Counted from the stretch's first letter, positions 8,011-18,835 are shown. The stretch is DNA of 64,000 nucleotides from Pseudomonas sp. efr-133-TYG-5 (GCF_030209175.1 NZ_JARVSM010000008.1:145301-209300); one strand, 5' to 3'. Notes: generated from the sequence alone by a model not told the origin. Translations and numbers: made by a program.

Positions 8011-10062
8011 TTACTTGATGCGCTGACCCGGCTTGGCGCCGCTGTCCGGGCTCAGCAGGTAGATTTCTTCACCGCCAGGGCCGGCCGCCATCACCATGCC
8101 CTCGGAGATGCCGAACTTCATTTTCCGTGGCTTGAGGTTGGCGATCATCATGGTCAGGCGCCCGTCGAGTTTCGACGGGTCCGGGTAAGCGCTCTTGATC
8201 CCGGAGAACACGTTGCGTTGCTCGTCACCGATGTCCAGGGTCAGGCGCAGCAGCTTGTCGGCACCTTCCACATGTTCAGCCTTGACGATCAAAGCTACGC
8301 GCAGGTCGACGGCGGCAAAGGTGTCGAAGTCGATTTCCGGCGACAGCGGATCCTTGGCCAGTTCGCCGTTGCCGGCCGGCGCAGCAGCACCGGTGTCGGT
8401 CTGGCTGGCGGTGAGGTCTTCTTTCGAGGCGTCGGTCATGGCCTGGACTTTTACCGGGTCGATGCGCGTCATCAACGGCTTGAACTCGTTGAGCTGATGA
8501 TTGGCCAGCAGCGTGGTGTGGTCGTTCCAGGTCAGCGGAGCGACGTTGAGGAACGCTTCGGCGTCGGCGGCCAGCAGTGGCAGCACCGGCTTGAGGAAGA
8601 TCACCAGCTGGCGGAACAGGTTGATGCCGGTGGCGCAGATCGCCTGGACTTCATCCTGCTTGCCTTCCTGCTTGTTCAGCGACCACGGCGCCTTGTCGGC
8701 GATCCAGGCGTTGGCGCGGTCGGCCAGGGCCATGGTTTCACGCATGGCGCGAGCGAAGTCGCGGGCTTCATAGGCGTCGGCGATGCTCGGTGCGGCGGCG
8801 AGGAACGCTTCGGTCAGCTCCGGCGCGGCGTTGTTGTCGACCAGCAGGCCGGCGTTGCCCTTGTGGATGAAACCGGCGCAACGGCTGGCGATGTTGACCA
8901 CTTTGCCGACCAGGTCGGAGTTGACCTTCTGCACGAAGTCTTCGAGGTTCAGGTCGAGGTCGTCGACGCCACGCCCCAGTTTGGCCGCGTAGTAGTAGCG
9001 CAGGTATTCCGGCGACAGATGATCGAGGTAGGTCCGCGCCTTGATGAACGTGCCGCGCGACTTGGACATCTTCTGGCCGTTGACGGTCAGGTAGCCGTGC
9101 ACGTTGATCCCGGTCGGTTTGCGGAAACCGGCGCCTTCGAGCATGGCGGGCCAGAACAGGGCGTGGAAGTTGACGATGTCCTTGCCGATGAAGTGGTACA
9201 GCTCGGCGGTGGAGCCCTTGCCCCAGAACGCGTCGAAGTCCAGCTCCGGCGTGCGGTTGCAGAGGTTCTTGAAGCTGGCCATGTAGCCGATCGGCGCATC
9301 CAGCCAGACGTAGAAGTACTTGCCCGGCTCGCCCGGGATCTCGAAGCCGAAGTACGGCGCATCGCGGGAGATGTCCCACTGCTGCAGGCCGGCATCCAGC
9401 CATTCGGCGATCTTGTTGGCGACGGCGTCCTGCAGGGTGCCGCTGCGGGTCCAGGCTTGCAGCATTTCCTGGAAGTCCGGCAGCTTGAAGAAGAAGTGCT
9501 GGGAGTCCTTGAGCACCGGAGTGGCGCCGGAGATCGCCGACTTCGGATCCTTCAGGTCAGTTGGCGCGTAGGTCGCACCGCATTTTTCGCAGTTGTCGCC
9601 GTACTGGTCTTCGGTGCCGCATTTCGGGCAGGTGCCCTTGATGAAGCGGTCGGCCAGGAACATTTTCTTTTCCGGGTCGAAGTACTGGGTGATCGAGCGC
9701 TGGGCGATGTGCCCGGCGTCACGCAGCTTCAGGTAGATCTGGCTCGACAGCTCACGGTTTTCTTCGGCGTGAGTGGAGTGGAAATTGTCGAAGTCGACCA
9801 GGAAGTCGGCAAAGTCGGCGCTGTGTTCGGCCTGGACGTTGGCGATCAGTTGTTCCGGGGTGATGCCTTCCTTTTCCGCGCGCAGCATGATCGCCGAACC
9901 GTGGGCGTCGTCGGCGCAGACATAGATGCATTGATTGCCGCGATGCTTCTGGAAGCGCACCCACATATCGGTCTGGATGTACTCCAGCATGTGGCCAAGG
10001 TGGATCGAACCGTTGGCGTAGGGCAGGGCGCTGGTGACGAGGATCTTGCGTGGCTCGGACAT
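8011..10062 (-). CDS. metG: Methionyl-tRNA synthetase
   Basis: Charges tRNA-Met in the cytoplasm. 683 residues, the long dimeric form. The class I signature HLGH is at residues 21-24 and GQKMSKSRGTF carries the KMSKS loop. A Cys4 zinc knuckle (CPKCG and CEKCG) lies in the connective domain. The C-terminal EMAP-II/Trbp111-like tRNA-binding domain starts near PEIDFDTFAAVDLRVA. The start at 10062 gives the usual N-terminus MSEPRKILVTSALPYANG. It is divergent from mrp, the same arrangement as in P. aeruginosa. Confidence 0.98.
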   Translation of the reverse strand: MSEPRKILVTSALPYANGSIHLGHMLEYIQTDMWVRFQKHRGNQCIYVCADDAHGSAIMLRAEKEGITPEQLIANVQAEHSADFADFLVDFDNFHSTHAEENRELSSQIYLKLRDAGHIAQRSITQYFDPEKKMFLADRFIKGTCPKCGTEDQYGDNCEKCGATYAPTDLKDPKSAISGATPVLKDSQHFFFKLPDFQEMLQAWTRSGTLQDAVANKIAEWLDAGLQQWDISRDAPYFGFEIPGEPGKYFYVWLDAPIGYMASFKNLCNRTPELDFDAFWGKGSTAELYHFIGKDIVNFHALFWPAMLEGAGFRKPTGINVHGYLTVNGQKMSKSRGTFIKARTYLDHLSPEYLRYYYAAKLGRGVDDLDLNLEDFVQKVNSDLVGKVVNIASRCAGFIHKGNAGLLVDNNAAPELTEAFLAAAPSIADAYEARDFARAMRETMALADRANAWIADKAPWSLNKQEGKQDEVQAICATGINLFRQLVIFLKPVLPLLAADAEAFLNVAPLTWNDHTTLLANHQLNEFKPLMTRIDPVKVQAMTDASKEDLTASQTDTGAAAPAGNGELAKDPLSPEIDFDTFAAVDLRVALIVKAEHVEGADKLLRLTLDIGDEQRNVFSGIKSAYPDPSKLDGRLTMMIANLKPRKMKFGISEGMVMAAGPGGEEIYLLSPDSGAKPGQRIK

Positions 10063-10157
10063 GGGGCTTCGCTACTTGATGAAACGGAGGTCGGCCACTA
10101 TAAAGCGCCGGCGCATATTTTTCACCCCGTGCGCCTGTTTCATTGGCTGAGCAGACA

Positions 10158-10236
10158 GAAAAGATCGCCGCCTTCGGTCGCGCCTGCACGAGATCGGCAT
10201 CCATCTGCAGGCGCTGCCGAAGGCGACGATCTTTTC
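10158..10236. repeat. Imperfect inverted repeat of the AAAGATCGCCGCC type
   Basis: Arms at 10158-10176 and 10217-10236 are nearly complementary and flank a 40-base centre. A second element with the same AAAGATCGCCGCC beginning lies at 36959-37031, so this is a dispersed intergenic repeat and not a metG or mrp control site. Elements of this kind are common in Pseudomonas intergenic DNA. Confidence 0.65.
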
Positions 10237-10284
10237 AGGTACGATAGCCGCCATCTATTCCCAGTCTTGATATCGGAGTTGCCC

Positions 10285-11379
10285 ATGAGTGCCGTCACTC
10301 GCGCAGCGGTGGAAGCCGTCCTCAGCCAATACACCGACCCTTACCTGAACCAGGACCCGGTCAGCGCCGGTTGCGTGAAGCACATCGAGATCGCTGGCGA
10401 CCGCGTCAAGGTTCAGCTGGAAATCGGCTACGCCGCCGGTCTGTTCAAGAGCGGCTGGGCGCAGATGCTCCAGCTGGCCATCGAGAACCTCGACGGCGTG
10501 GCATCGGCGCAAGTCGAGGTCAGCAGCGTGATCGTCGCGCACAAGGCGCAGGCACAGATCCCCGGCCTGGCCAACGTCAAGAACGTGGTCGCCGTGGCTT
10601 CCGGCAAGGGCGGCGTGGGCAAGTCGACCACCGCCGCCAACCTCGCGCTGGCGCTGGCCCGCGAAGGTGCCAAGGTGGGCATTCTCGATGCCGACATCTA
10701 TGGTCCGAGCCAGGGCATCATGTTCGGCATTGCCGAGGGTACCCGCCCGCAGATCAAGGACCAGAAGTGGTTCGTGCCGCTGCAGGCCCACGGTGTCGAA
10801 GTCATGTCGATGGCGTTCCTGACCGACGACAACACGCCGATGGTCTGGCGCGGGCCGATGGTCTCTGGCGCGTTGCTGCAACTGGTCACGCAAACCGCCT
10901 GGGGCGACCTCGATTACCTGGTGATCGACATGCCGCCAGGCACCGGCGATATCCAGCTGACCCTGGCGCAGAAAGTCCCGGTGGCCGGTGCGGTGATCGT
11001 CACCACGCCGCAGGATCTGGCACTGCTCGATGCGCGCAAGGGCGTGGAAATGTTCCGCAAGGTCAACATTCCGGTGCTCGGTGTGGTGGAAAACATGGCC
11101 GTGCACATCTGCTCGAACTGCGGTCATGCCGAGCATCTGTTCGGTGAAGGCGGCGGCGAGAAGCTGGCGAGCCAGTACGGCGTCGAACTGCTGGCCTCGC
11201 TGCCGCTGTCGATGCTGATCCGCGAGCAGGCCGATGGTGGCAAGCCGACGGTGATCGCCGAGCCGGACAGCCAGATCGCCATGGTCTACCAGGAGCTGGC
11301 CCGTCACGTCGGGGCGCGGATCGTGTTGCAGGAAGCGGCGACCCCGGCGATGCCGAACATCACCATCAGTGACGATTGA
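10285..11379 (+). CDS. apbC: Iron-sulfur cluster carrier ATPase Mrp/ApbC
   Basis: P-loop NTPase that carries and delivers 4Fe-4S clusters to apoproteins in the cytoplasm. 364 residues. An N-terminal MIP18-like (DUF59) domain spans about 1-85, the deviant Walker A ASGKGGVGKST is at 105-115, and the cluster-binding CxxC is C276/C279 (HICSNCGH). The ATG at 10285 follows a GGAG at good spacing. A much longer open frame extends upstream over metG on the opposite strand; that extension is a composition artefact and is not coding. Confidence 0.95.
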   Translation: MSAVTRAAVEAVLSQYTDPYLNQDPVSAGCVKHIEIAGDRVKVQLEIGYAAGLFKSGWAQMLQLAIENLDGVASAQVEVSSVIVAHKAQAQIPGLANVKNVVAVASGKGGVGKSTTAANLALALAREGAKVGILDADIYGPSQGIMFGIAEGTRPQIKDQKWFVPLQAHGVEVMSMAFLTDDNTPMVWRGPMVSGALLQLVTQTAWGDLDYLVIDMPPGTGDIQLTLAQKVPVAGAVIVTTPQDLALLDARKGVEMFRKVNIPVLGVVENMAVHICSNCGHAEHLFGEGGGEKLASQYGVELLASLPLSMLIREQADGGKPTVIAEPDSQIAMVYQELARHVGARIVLQEAATPAMPNITISDD

Positions 11380-11406
11380 GGTCTTTCTGTAAGCTCAGGG
11401 CAGTAC

Positions 11407-11496
11407 TGTGGGAGCGAGCCTGCTCGCGAATGCGGCGTGTCATTCAGCTGATGAGTTGACTGATCCAGCGCTTTCGCGAGCGGGCTCGCTCCCACA
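11407..11496. repeat. REP/REPIN palindrome pair
   Basis: Two inverted copies of the GTGGGAGCGAGCCTGCTCGCGA unit (cut here to its core GTGGGAGCGAGC) face each other about 40 bases apart. It is the standard bipartite REPIN layout and lies between the convergent mrp and SDR genes. Related elements are at 49222, 49592, 53440 and 57998. Confidence 0.9.
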
Positions 11497-11513
11497 TTGT
11501 TTTGTGGTGGGGG

Positions 11514-12272
11514 TCAGATGCGCAGCCCGCCATCCATCTCCAGAATGCGCCCGGTGTAATAGTCGTTCTCGAAGATGTACGCCGCCGAATGGGCGATCTC
11601 TTCCGGCTTGCCCATGCGCTTGAGCGGAATCCCCGAAGTCATTTTCTCCAGCGCTTCGGGTTTCATGCCCAGGGTCATCTCGGTTTCGATGAAGCCCGGC
11701 GCGATGCCCGCCACACGAATGCCGTAACGCGCCAGTTCCTTGGCCCAGGTCACGGTCGCTGCCGCAACACCGGCCTTGGCGGCGGAGTAGTTGGTCTGGC
11801 CGACGTTGCCCGCGCGCGAGATCGAAGAAATATTGATGATCGCGCCGCTGTTTTTCAGCTCGACCATTTTCGCCGCCACTTCACGGGTGCAGAGGAACAC
11901 GCCGGTGAGGTTGACGTCGATCACCGCCTGCCATTGGGCCAGGCTCATCTTGGTCATCTCGCCATCCTTGACCTTGAGCAGCAGGCCGTCGCGCAGGATC
12001 CCGGCGTTGTTGATCAGGCCGTGGATCGCACCGAAGTCAGCGGCCACCTGAGCGACCATGTGCTCGACCTGCTCTTCATTGGCGACGTTGCACAGGTAGC
12101 TGCGCGCCTCGACGCCCTTGGCCTTGCAGGCGGCGACGGCGTCATCGAGTTTTTCCTGGTTGAGGTCGACCAGCGCCAGCTTCGCGCCCTTGCCGGCGAA
12201 ATACTCGGCCATCGAGCGGCCCAGACCCTGGCAACCGCCGGTGATAATGATTACTTTGTCGTTGAGTTGCAT
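11514..12272 (-). CDS. Short-chain dehydrogenase/reductase, FabG-like
   Basis: NAD(P)H-dependent reductase of the classical SDR family, similar to 3-oxoacyl-ACP reductase. 252 residues from the chosen start. It has the GGCQGLG nucleotide loop, LINNAG, the catalytic serine in ISSIS and the YxxxK pair in NYSAAK. The ATG at 12272 is preferred over the one at 12278 because a GGGGA element lies seven bases before it and only one base before the other. It stands alone, so it is probably not the main fabG of the fatty acid operon. The substrate is not clear. Confidence 0.88.
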   Translation of the reverse strand: MQLNDKVIIITGGCQGLGRSMAEYFAGKGAKLALVDLNQEKLDDAVAACKAKGVEARSYLCNVANEEQVEHMVAQVAADFGAIHGLINNAGILRDGLLLKVKDGEMTKMSLAQWQAVIDVNLTGVFLCTREVAAKMVELKNSGAIINISSISRAGNVGQTNYSAAKAGVAAATVTWAKELARYGIRVAGIAPGFIETEMTLGMKPEALEKMTSGIPLKRMGKPEEIAHSAAYIFENDYYTGRILEMDGGLRI

Positions 12273-12437
12273 TCGCATGTCCCCGAGAGCAGGTCAGAGT
12301 GGTGTCCTGTATAGAGAGCCTCTCGATCTGCACCGGCCGTGGCGTGGTTGCACATGAGAATTTCCCGATGGCGTGGCTGGAACTTATCCCAGGCGCCTGT
12401 CCGTTTTTTCGACGGATTCTATTTAAGGAGTCATAAA

Positions 12438-13169
12438 TTGAGCGTTGAAGCGGCCAAGAATGCCCGAGAATTGCTTCTCAAGGAATACCGTGGCGTGTTG
12501 TCGACCCACTCCAAGGCGATGCCCGGTTTCCCGTTCGGCTCGGTGGTTCCGTATTGCTTGGATGACCAGGGCCGGCCGCTGATCCTGATCAGCCGTATCG
12601 CCCAGCACACCCACAACCTGCAAAAGGACCCCAGATGCTCGCTGCTGGTGGGGGAGCGCGATGCCGACGACGTGCAGGCCGTTGGTCGCCTGACCTATCT
12701 GGCAGAGGCGGAACAGCTCGCAGATACCGCTGCCATTGACGCGGCAGCCGAGCGTTACTATCGCTATTTCCCCGACTCGCAGAACTACCACAAGGCCCAC
12801 GATTTCGATTTCTGGGTGCTCAAACCGGTCCGTCACCGCTACATCGGCGGCTTTGGTGCGATCCACTGGGTCGAGCACCTGACCCTGGCCAATCCGTTCG
12901 CCGGCAAGGCCGAGATCAGCATGGTCGAGCACATGAACAGCGATCATGCCAAGGCCATCGCCCATTACGTCGCGCTTGCCGGGTTGCCGAGCAGCGTGCC
13001 GGCGCAACTGGCCGGCATCGACAGCGAAGGCCTGCACCTGCGCATTGGCCAGGCGCTGTACTGGCTGCCGTTCCAAGCGCCTTGTAATACGCCGACACAA
13101 GTGCGCGAAGCCTTGGTTTCTCTGGCTCACGCCCAGGTCTGGCCAAAAAATGCAGTGGCCGATGCTTGA
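12438..13169 (+). CDS. HugZ-like haem-utilisation/PNPOx-fold protein, TTG start
   Basis: 243 residues. An N-terminal split-barrel flavin/haem-binding domain (pyridoxamine-phosphate-oxidase-like, about 5-150) is followed by a DUF2470-type domain beginning near MVEHMNSDHAKAIAHY. This pair is typical of HugZ-family haem-degrading or haem-handling proteins. There is no good ATG. A TTG at 12438 follows AAGGAG (12425-12430) at seven bases and gives MSVEAAKNARELLL, so it is taken as the start. No haem transport genes are nearby, so the role is inferred from the family only. Confidence 0.85.
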   Translation: MSVEAAKNARELLLKEYRGVLSTHSKAMPGFPFGSVVPYCLDDQGRPLILISRIAQHTHNLQKDPRCSLLVGERDADDVQAVGRLTYLAEAEQLADTAAIDAAAERYYRYFPDSQNYHKAHDFDFWVLKPVRHRYIGGFGAIHWVEHLTLANPFAGKAEISMVEHMNSDHAKAIAHYVALAGLPSSVPAQLAGIDSEGLHLRIGQALYWLPFQAPCNTPTQVREALVSLAHAQVWPKNAVADA

Positions 13170-13234
13170 ATTCACGAAAGGGCGACGTCATCTAAGGCTT
13201 ACTGCAAGGCATTTCTTGCGTTGAGGAAACTTTG

Positions 13235-13711
13235 ATGCGCCCTTATTTGTTGCTCTTTCTGCTGTTTCCGGTGCTGGAGCTGTTCGTATTCGTCAAGGTG
13301 GCAGGGGCTATCGGGTTTTTCCCGGCCCTGCTGCTGATCATTCTCGGCTCGATGTTCGGCGTATTCGTGCTGCGCGTCGCCGGTCTGGCCACCGCGCTGC
13401 GGGCTCGGGAAAGCCTGAACCGGGGCGAACTGCCTGCCCAGACCATGCTCGAAGGCCTGATGCTGGCCCTGGCCGGTGGTCTGCTGATCCTGCCGGGTTT
13501 CATCAGCGACGTGGTCGGCCTGGTGATGCTGCTGCCGGTCAGCCGGCGCTTGCTGGCCAATAAAATGCGCCAGCGGGCCGAGGAACAGGCCATGCGCCAG
13601 CGCGCTTTTGCCGACGATCTGCAACCGCGCGGCGGCCCGGCACCGCGCGAGCCCCTGGGCCGCGAGCCGACGGTGATCGAAGGCGAGTTCGAACACCGCG
13701 ACAACAAGTGA
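13235..13711 (+). CDS. fxsA: FxsA family cytoplasmic-membrane protein
   Basis: 158 residues. Three to four hydrophobic segments cover about residues 1-105, with the family features LELFVFVKVAGAIGFFPALLL and LPGFISDVVGLVMLLP, then a charged, proline-containing cytosolic tail. In E. coli FxsA lowers the exclusion of phage T7 by the F-plasmid PifA protein; its normal job is not settled. The ATG at 13235 follows GAGGAA at six bases. Placement just before groESL is conserved in pseudomonads. Confidence 0.93.
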   Translation: MRPYLLLFLLFPVLELFVFVKVAGAIGFFPALLLIILGSMFGVFVLRVAGLATALRARESLNRGELPAQTMLEGLMLALAGGLLILPGFISDVVGLVMLLPVSRRLLANKMRQRAEEQAMRQRAFADDLQPRGGPAPREPLGREPTVIEGEFEHRDNK

Positions 13712-13723
13712 CAGCTTTATCGA

Positions 13724-13748
13724 CACGGCACCTTCGGGTGCCGTGATC
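13724..13748 (+). terminator. Terminator after fxsA
   Basis: A nine-bp stem (13724-13732 and 13737-13745) with a TTCG tetraloop and only a weak T tract after it. It separates fxsA from the groESL promoter. Confidence 0.7.
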
Positions 13749-13788
13749 GTTTGTGCGCAACACCGATGAAAAAATTTCTGTCGGTGCC

Positions 13789-13816
13789 CTTGTAATAACC
13801 TTGTGCGCCCTTATGT
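13789..13816 (+). promoter_or_regulatory. Candidate heat-shock sigma-32 promoter of groESL
   Basis: CTTGTAA at 13789-13795 and CCCTTATG at 13808-13815, 12 bases apart, resemble the sigma-32 pattern CTTGAA and CCCCATnT. It is about 145 bases upstream of groES in a gene-free stretch. The -10 match is imperfect, so this is a proposal. Confidence 0.5.
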
Positions 13817-13959
13817 ATCGGTCACCGAAAGGTTTCTGGCTTTCAAGCCAGTCAGACTTCCGCGTCTCGCTCGCCGAGGCGCAACCGGCGAAGGCCGGAT
13901 TTGTTAAACCCGCCGGGACTACACCGGCCGATGAAAACCACAATTAGGAGAGATCGACA

Positions 13960-14253
13960 ATGAAGCTTCGTCCTCTGCATGACCGCGTCGTTATCCGTCG
14001 CAGCGAAGAAGAAAAGAAAACCGCTGGCGGTATCGTCCTGCCAGGTTCGGCTGCTGAAAAAGCCAACCACGGTGTGATTCTGGCTGTAGGCCCGGGCAAA
14101 GCTCTGGAAAACGGTGAAGTGCGTGCACTGTCCGTGAAGGAAGGCGACAAGGTTGTGTTCGGTCCTTACTCCGGCAGCAACACTGTGAAAGTCGACGGCG
14201 AAGACCTGCTGGTAATGAGCGAGAACGAAATCCTCGCTGTTATCGAAGGCTGA
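13960..14253 (+). CDS. groES: GroES co-chaperonin
   Basis: 97 residues, the normal length. It forms the heptameric lid of the GroEL chamber. The mobile loop region EEEKKTAGGIVLPGSA and the C-terminal LLVMSENEILAVIEG are typical. The ATG at 13960 has AGGAGA upstream. It is followed after 51 bases by groEL, so the two form the usual heat-shock operon. Confidence 0.99.
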   Translation: MKLRPLHDRVVIRRSEEEKKTAGGIVLPGSAAEKANHGVILAVGPGKALENGEVRALSVKEGDKVVFGPYSGSNTVKVDGEDLLVMSENEILAVIEG

Positions 14254-14304
14254 TAAACCCCGTTCATTTTCCCGCTACTACAAAGTATTTAAGGAATATC
14301 GATC

Positions 14305-15951
<1,647 letters not shown>

Positions 15952-15972
15952 GCCAGCCTTACCCCCGCTACG

Positions 15973-16008
15973 AAAAAACCCCGCCTGCGCAAGCAGGCGG
16001 GGTTTTTT
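15973..16008. terminator. Strong terminator after groEL
   Basis: A 16-bp perfect stem (15973-15988 and 15993-16008) with a GCAA tetraloop, with A and T runs included in the stem. It is symmetrical, so it may also act on the convergent PAP2 gene. Confidence 0.95.
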
Positions 16009-16089
16009 ATTGCCCTTCAGACCTCAAGTCCAGGGAACGAGGCCGCTGCCAGCGCTTGCCGGGCCGCCTCTGGCGCAGCGGTGCTTCAG

Positions 16090-16833
16090 TCAGGCGCTGA
16101 CCGCTTGCGAGTTATCCAGCGCCTCGACTTTCAACGCTGGCCGGTACAGAACGTAGTAATACGACCCCAGGCAGATCAGCCAGCAGAAAATCGCCGTCCA
16201 CACGTTGTGCGAAAAGAAATGCGCGCCCTGCATCATCCGGCTGATGGAAAACACCGAGCCGAGGGCAAAGGCAAAGATGAACGCTTGCCGGGCCAGGCGT
16301 GGGCGGCGGTCACGCAGGACGAAGAACAACGCGAACAGGGTGAAACCGGTCGCCGCATGGCCGCCGGGCCAGCACCGGCCGGGCTTGTCGGTGGGCGGGC
16401 GGTGATCGAGCAGCTTGCTGTAGGTTTCATGCCCGCCGAACTGCTCCAGGCTCCACGGGCATTGCACCGCGGTCACCGCTTTCATCGGCGTCACGAACGA
16501 GGTGGCCAGGCCCAGCGACAACACCAGGCAGCCCAGTTCGCGCCTGAACGGTTTCAGCCGTTCGAGGCCGAAGGCGGCCAGGAAGCCGATCACCGAAAAC
16601 ACCGAAAACGCGATCACCACTTCTTTGGCGCGGTCGTGCAGGATGTTTTCCAGGAAATAACTGTGACGGCCGATGAAGTCGCCAGCGGCCGGGTCGTAAA
16701 ATAGCTGGGCCAGATCCATGTCCAGATCGGTCAGTTCCAGCAGAATCAGGGTGATTGCCGCAACGGCGGGGATGCCCAGGCTCAACCAGAAATTCAGTGG
16801 GCGAGGGGCAGGGCGGACTACGCTTGATGACAT
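16090..16833 (-). CDS. PAP2-family membrane phosphatase
   Basis: 247-residue integral membrane phosphatase with about six helices. The three PAP2 signature blocks are visible: the K-rich block MKAVTAVQCPW near 117-127, PGGH at 156-159, and SRMMQGAHFFSH at 198-209 with the catalytic histidine. Enzymes of this type remove phosphate from lipid A, phosphatidylglycerol phosphate or undecaprenyl pyrophosphate on the periplasmic face. The CPW block recalls lipid-A-type phosphatases, but the substrate is inferred. It sits beside an LTA-synthase-like gene and colRS, which fits an envelope-modification role. Confidence 0.87.
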   Translation of the reverse strand: MSSSVVRPAPRPLNFWLSLGIPAVAAITLILLELTDLDMDLAQLFYDPAAGDFIGRHSYFLENILHDRAKEVVIAFSVFSVIGFLAAFGLERLKPFRRELGCLVLSLGLATSFVTPMKAVTAVQCPWSLEQFGGHETYSKLLDHRPPTDKPGRCWPGGHAATGFTLFALFFVLRDRRPRLARQAFIFAFALGSVFSISRMMQGAHFFSHNVWTAIFCWLICLGSYYYVLYRPALKVEALDNSQAVSA

Positions 16834-16850
16834 GACGGATCCTGGACAAA

Positions 16851-16882
16851 AAAACGCCCCGGTGCATCAGCCCGGGGCGTTT
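16851..16882 (-). terminator. Terminator of the LTA-synthase-like gene
   Basis: A GC-rich stem (about 16851-16862 with 16872-16882) is followed on the minus strand by a T run. It lies only a few bases after the stop of the 16886-18835 gene and before the PAP2 start. Confidence 0.85.
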
Positions 16883-16885
16883 CGA

Positions 16886-18835
16886 TTAACGTTCGCCGAC
16901 GTGCCCGGCACCCTCCTTGGGTGCTTTCCAGGCAAGCAGCTGTTGCTTGAAGCCATAACTGGCGGATTGGTAATAGGTGATGGCGCGGCTGATCAGCGGG
17001 TCGTCGCTGCCGACCCGTGATTCGCGGCTTTCGCTCAGCGCGTCGTCATGCCGGCGCAGGCCCTGGCGCGGGCTGAGGATCGCCAGATCCTTGCCGTCGA
17101 ACAGCCCCAGGTGCTGATAGTTGCCGACCACCACACGCGGTGGCAGCGGGTTGTCCTGCAGCAGGTTGCGGCCGAAGAAAGTTGACTGGTAATCCAGGTT
17201 GAGCAGACCCAGCAGGGTCGGTGCGAGGTCGATCTGGCTGGCCAGTTGGCCGTCCTCGCGGGGTTCGATCAGCTTCGGCGCATAGATGAACAGCGGAATC
17301 TGATAGTTGGCGATCGGCAGGTCTTCCTTGCCCGCGCTGCCGGCGGTGTGGTCGGCAACGAAGATGAAGAGGGTGTTGTCGAACCACGGTTTCTGCCGCG
17401 CCTGCTCGAGGAACTGGCCGATGGCGTAGTCGGTGTATTTCACCGCGCCGTCACGGCCGTTGCCGGATTTGATGTCGATCCGGTTGTCCGGGTAGGTATA
17501 AGGACGGTGATTGGAAGTGGTCATCAGTTGCAGCAGGAACGGCTGACCCTTGGCGAAATCGGCATCGGCGAGTTTCAGGGTCTGCTTGTACAGGTCCTCG
17601 TCGGCCATGCCCCAGGCGTTCTTGAAATGGATTTCCGCCTCATCGACGCTGCTCTGGTCGACGACGCGATAGCCGTTGCCGCTGAAGAAGGCGTTCATGT
17701 TGTCGAAGTAGCCGCGCCCACCATAGACGAACACGCTGTCGTAACCCACCGCTGCCAGCTGCTGGCCGAGGCTGGCGAAGCCGCTTTCACGGCCGATACG
17801 CTTGACGATCGAACGCCCCGGGGTCGGTGGAATGGCCAGGGTGATGGCTTCCAGGCCTCGGTCGGTGCGGGTGCCGGTGGCATAGAAGTTATTGAAGTAC
17901 AGGCTGTGTTTGCGCAGTACGTCGAGATTCGGCGTCAGGTTGCGATCGTCGCCGTTGCTGCCCATGTACTTGGCGCTGAAGCTTTCGATGGTCACCAGGA
18001 CGATGTTCGGCTGGCGCGGGGTGCCGGGATTGTCGATCATCCGGCGGATGTCCTGCGGATCCTCGCCGATGAAGCGTGCGTTCGGCTCGTTCAGCTCGGC
18101 ACGAATCTGCCCGGCGACTTTGGCCGGCGGCAGCGTGGTGTAGAACTGGCTGTAATCCAGCTCGTTGTTGCGGAACGCGGCGAAGAATTGATACGGGCCG
18201 TTGCTCGCCAGTTCATTCTGATAGGCGTTGCCGCCCTGCGCGCGTGGCGCGTCCTGGCTGAGCAGTTGCAGGCTCAGGCCCGCGACAATCAACAGCGCCA
18301 GGGCATTGACCAGGCGTCGGCGCAGGGGAGGCAGCGCAGCGTCCACTGCCGCGTTGAACGGCTTGCCCAGGGCAACACTGATGGCGATTGCCAACAGGGC
18401 CAGAATGCTCAGCAACGTCCCGATCGGGTACGACTCGAGCACGTTGTTCAGGACTTCGTCGGAATACACCAGGTAATCGACGGCAATGAAATTGAAGCGC
18501 ACGCCGAACTCGTCCCAGAACAGCCATTCGGCGGTCGCGGTGAAGAGCATGGCGAACAGGCTGACGGTGAGCAGTCCGCGCAGGAACCAGCGATGCCCGC
18601 GCCGCCGCCACAGGCCCGGCGGGCACAGCAGCAGGTAGAGGCCCAGCGGCAGCGCCGCGTAGGCGAGGAACCCGAGGTCGTAGAGCAGGCCGATGCCGAA
18701 TACGGAAATGGCAATGCCGCCGGCCTCATCCAGGTGGGTCAGCAGCAGAACGGCGCGCGTCAGGAGAAACACCACCAGCCAGGCGCCGGTGACCAACGAT
18801 AGAAAGCGCATTGGCGCCGTCTTGAAAAAGTCCAT
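16886..18835 (-). CDS. LTA-synthase-like membrane phosphotransferase/sulfatase-fold enzyme
   Basis: 649 residues. Five N-terminal helices (to about residue 180) are followed by a large periplasmic alkaline-phosphatase/sulfatase domain. Metal and catalytic landmarks are VTIESFSAKYMG, the ATGTRTDRGLEA threonine region and FVADHTAG. Family members move glycerol-phosphate or phosphoethanolamine groups to lipids or glycans. In Gram-negatives the usual role is osmoregulated glucan or lipid A decoration, which is not determined here. The ATG at 18835 has AAGGA nine bases before it, whereas the ATG at 18844 touches that element, so 18835 is preferred. A ColR-like box lies upstream. Confidence 0.85.
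   Translation of the reverse strand: MDFFKTAPMRFLSLVTGAWLVVFLLTRAVLLLTHLDEAGGIAISVFGIGLLYDLGFLAYAALPLGLYLLLCPPGLWRRRGHRWFLRGLLTVSLFAMLFTATAEWLFWDEFGVRFNFIAVDYLVYSDEVLNNVLESYPIGTLLSILALLAIAISVALGKPFNAAVDAALPPLRRRLVNALALLIVAGLSLQLLSQDAPRAQGGNAYQNELASNGPYQFFAAFRNNELDYSQFYTTLPPAKVAGQIRAELNEPNARFIGEDPQDIRRMIDNPGTPRQPNIVLVTIESFSAKYMGSNGDDRNLTPNLDVLRKHSLYFNNFYATGTRTDRGLEAITLAIPPTPGRSIVKRIGRESGFASLGQQLAAVGYDSVFVYGGRGYFDNMNAFFSGNGYRVVDQSSVDEAEIHFKNAWGMADEDLYKQTLKLADADFAKGQPFLLQLMTTSNHRPYTYPDNRIDIKSGNGRDGAVKYTDYAIGQFLEQARQKPWFDNTLFIFVADHTAGSAGKEDLPIANYQIPLFIYAPKLIEPREDGQLASQIDLAPTLLGLLNLDYQSTFFGRNLLQDNPLPPRVVVGNYQHLGLFDGKDLAILSPRQGLRRHDDALSESRESRVGSDDPLISRAITYYQSASYGFKQQLLAWKAPKEGAGHVGER

Noticed and set aside
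7954..10284. Upstream extension of the mrp frame across metG
   Set aside because: The first 780 residues mirror MetG. MetG on the minus strand is certain, and mrp has a good start at 10285.
11408..11623. Short frames starting MGASLLAN at several places (also 49223, 49593)
   Set aside because: They are translations of REP palindromes, identical in start because the DNA repeat is identical.
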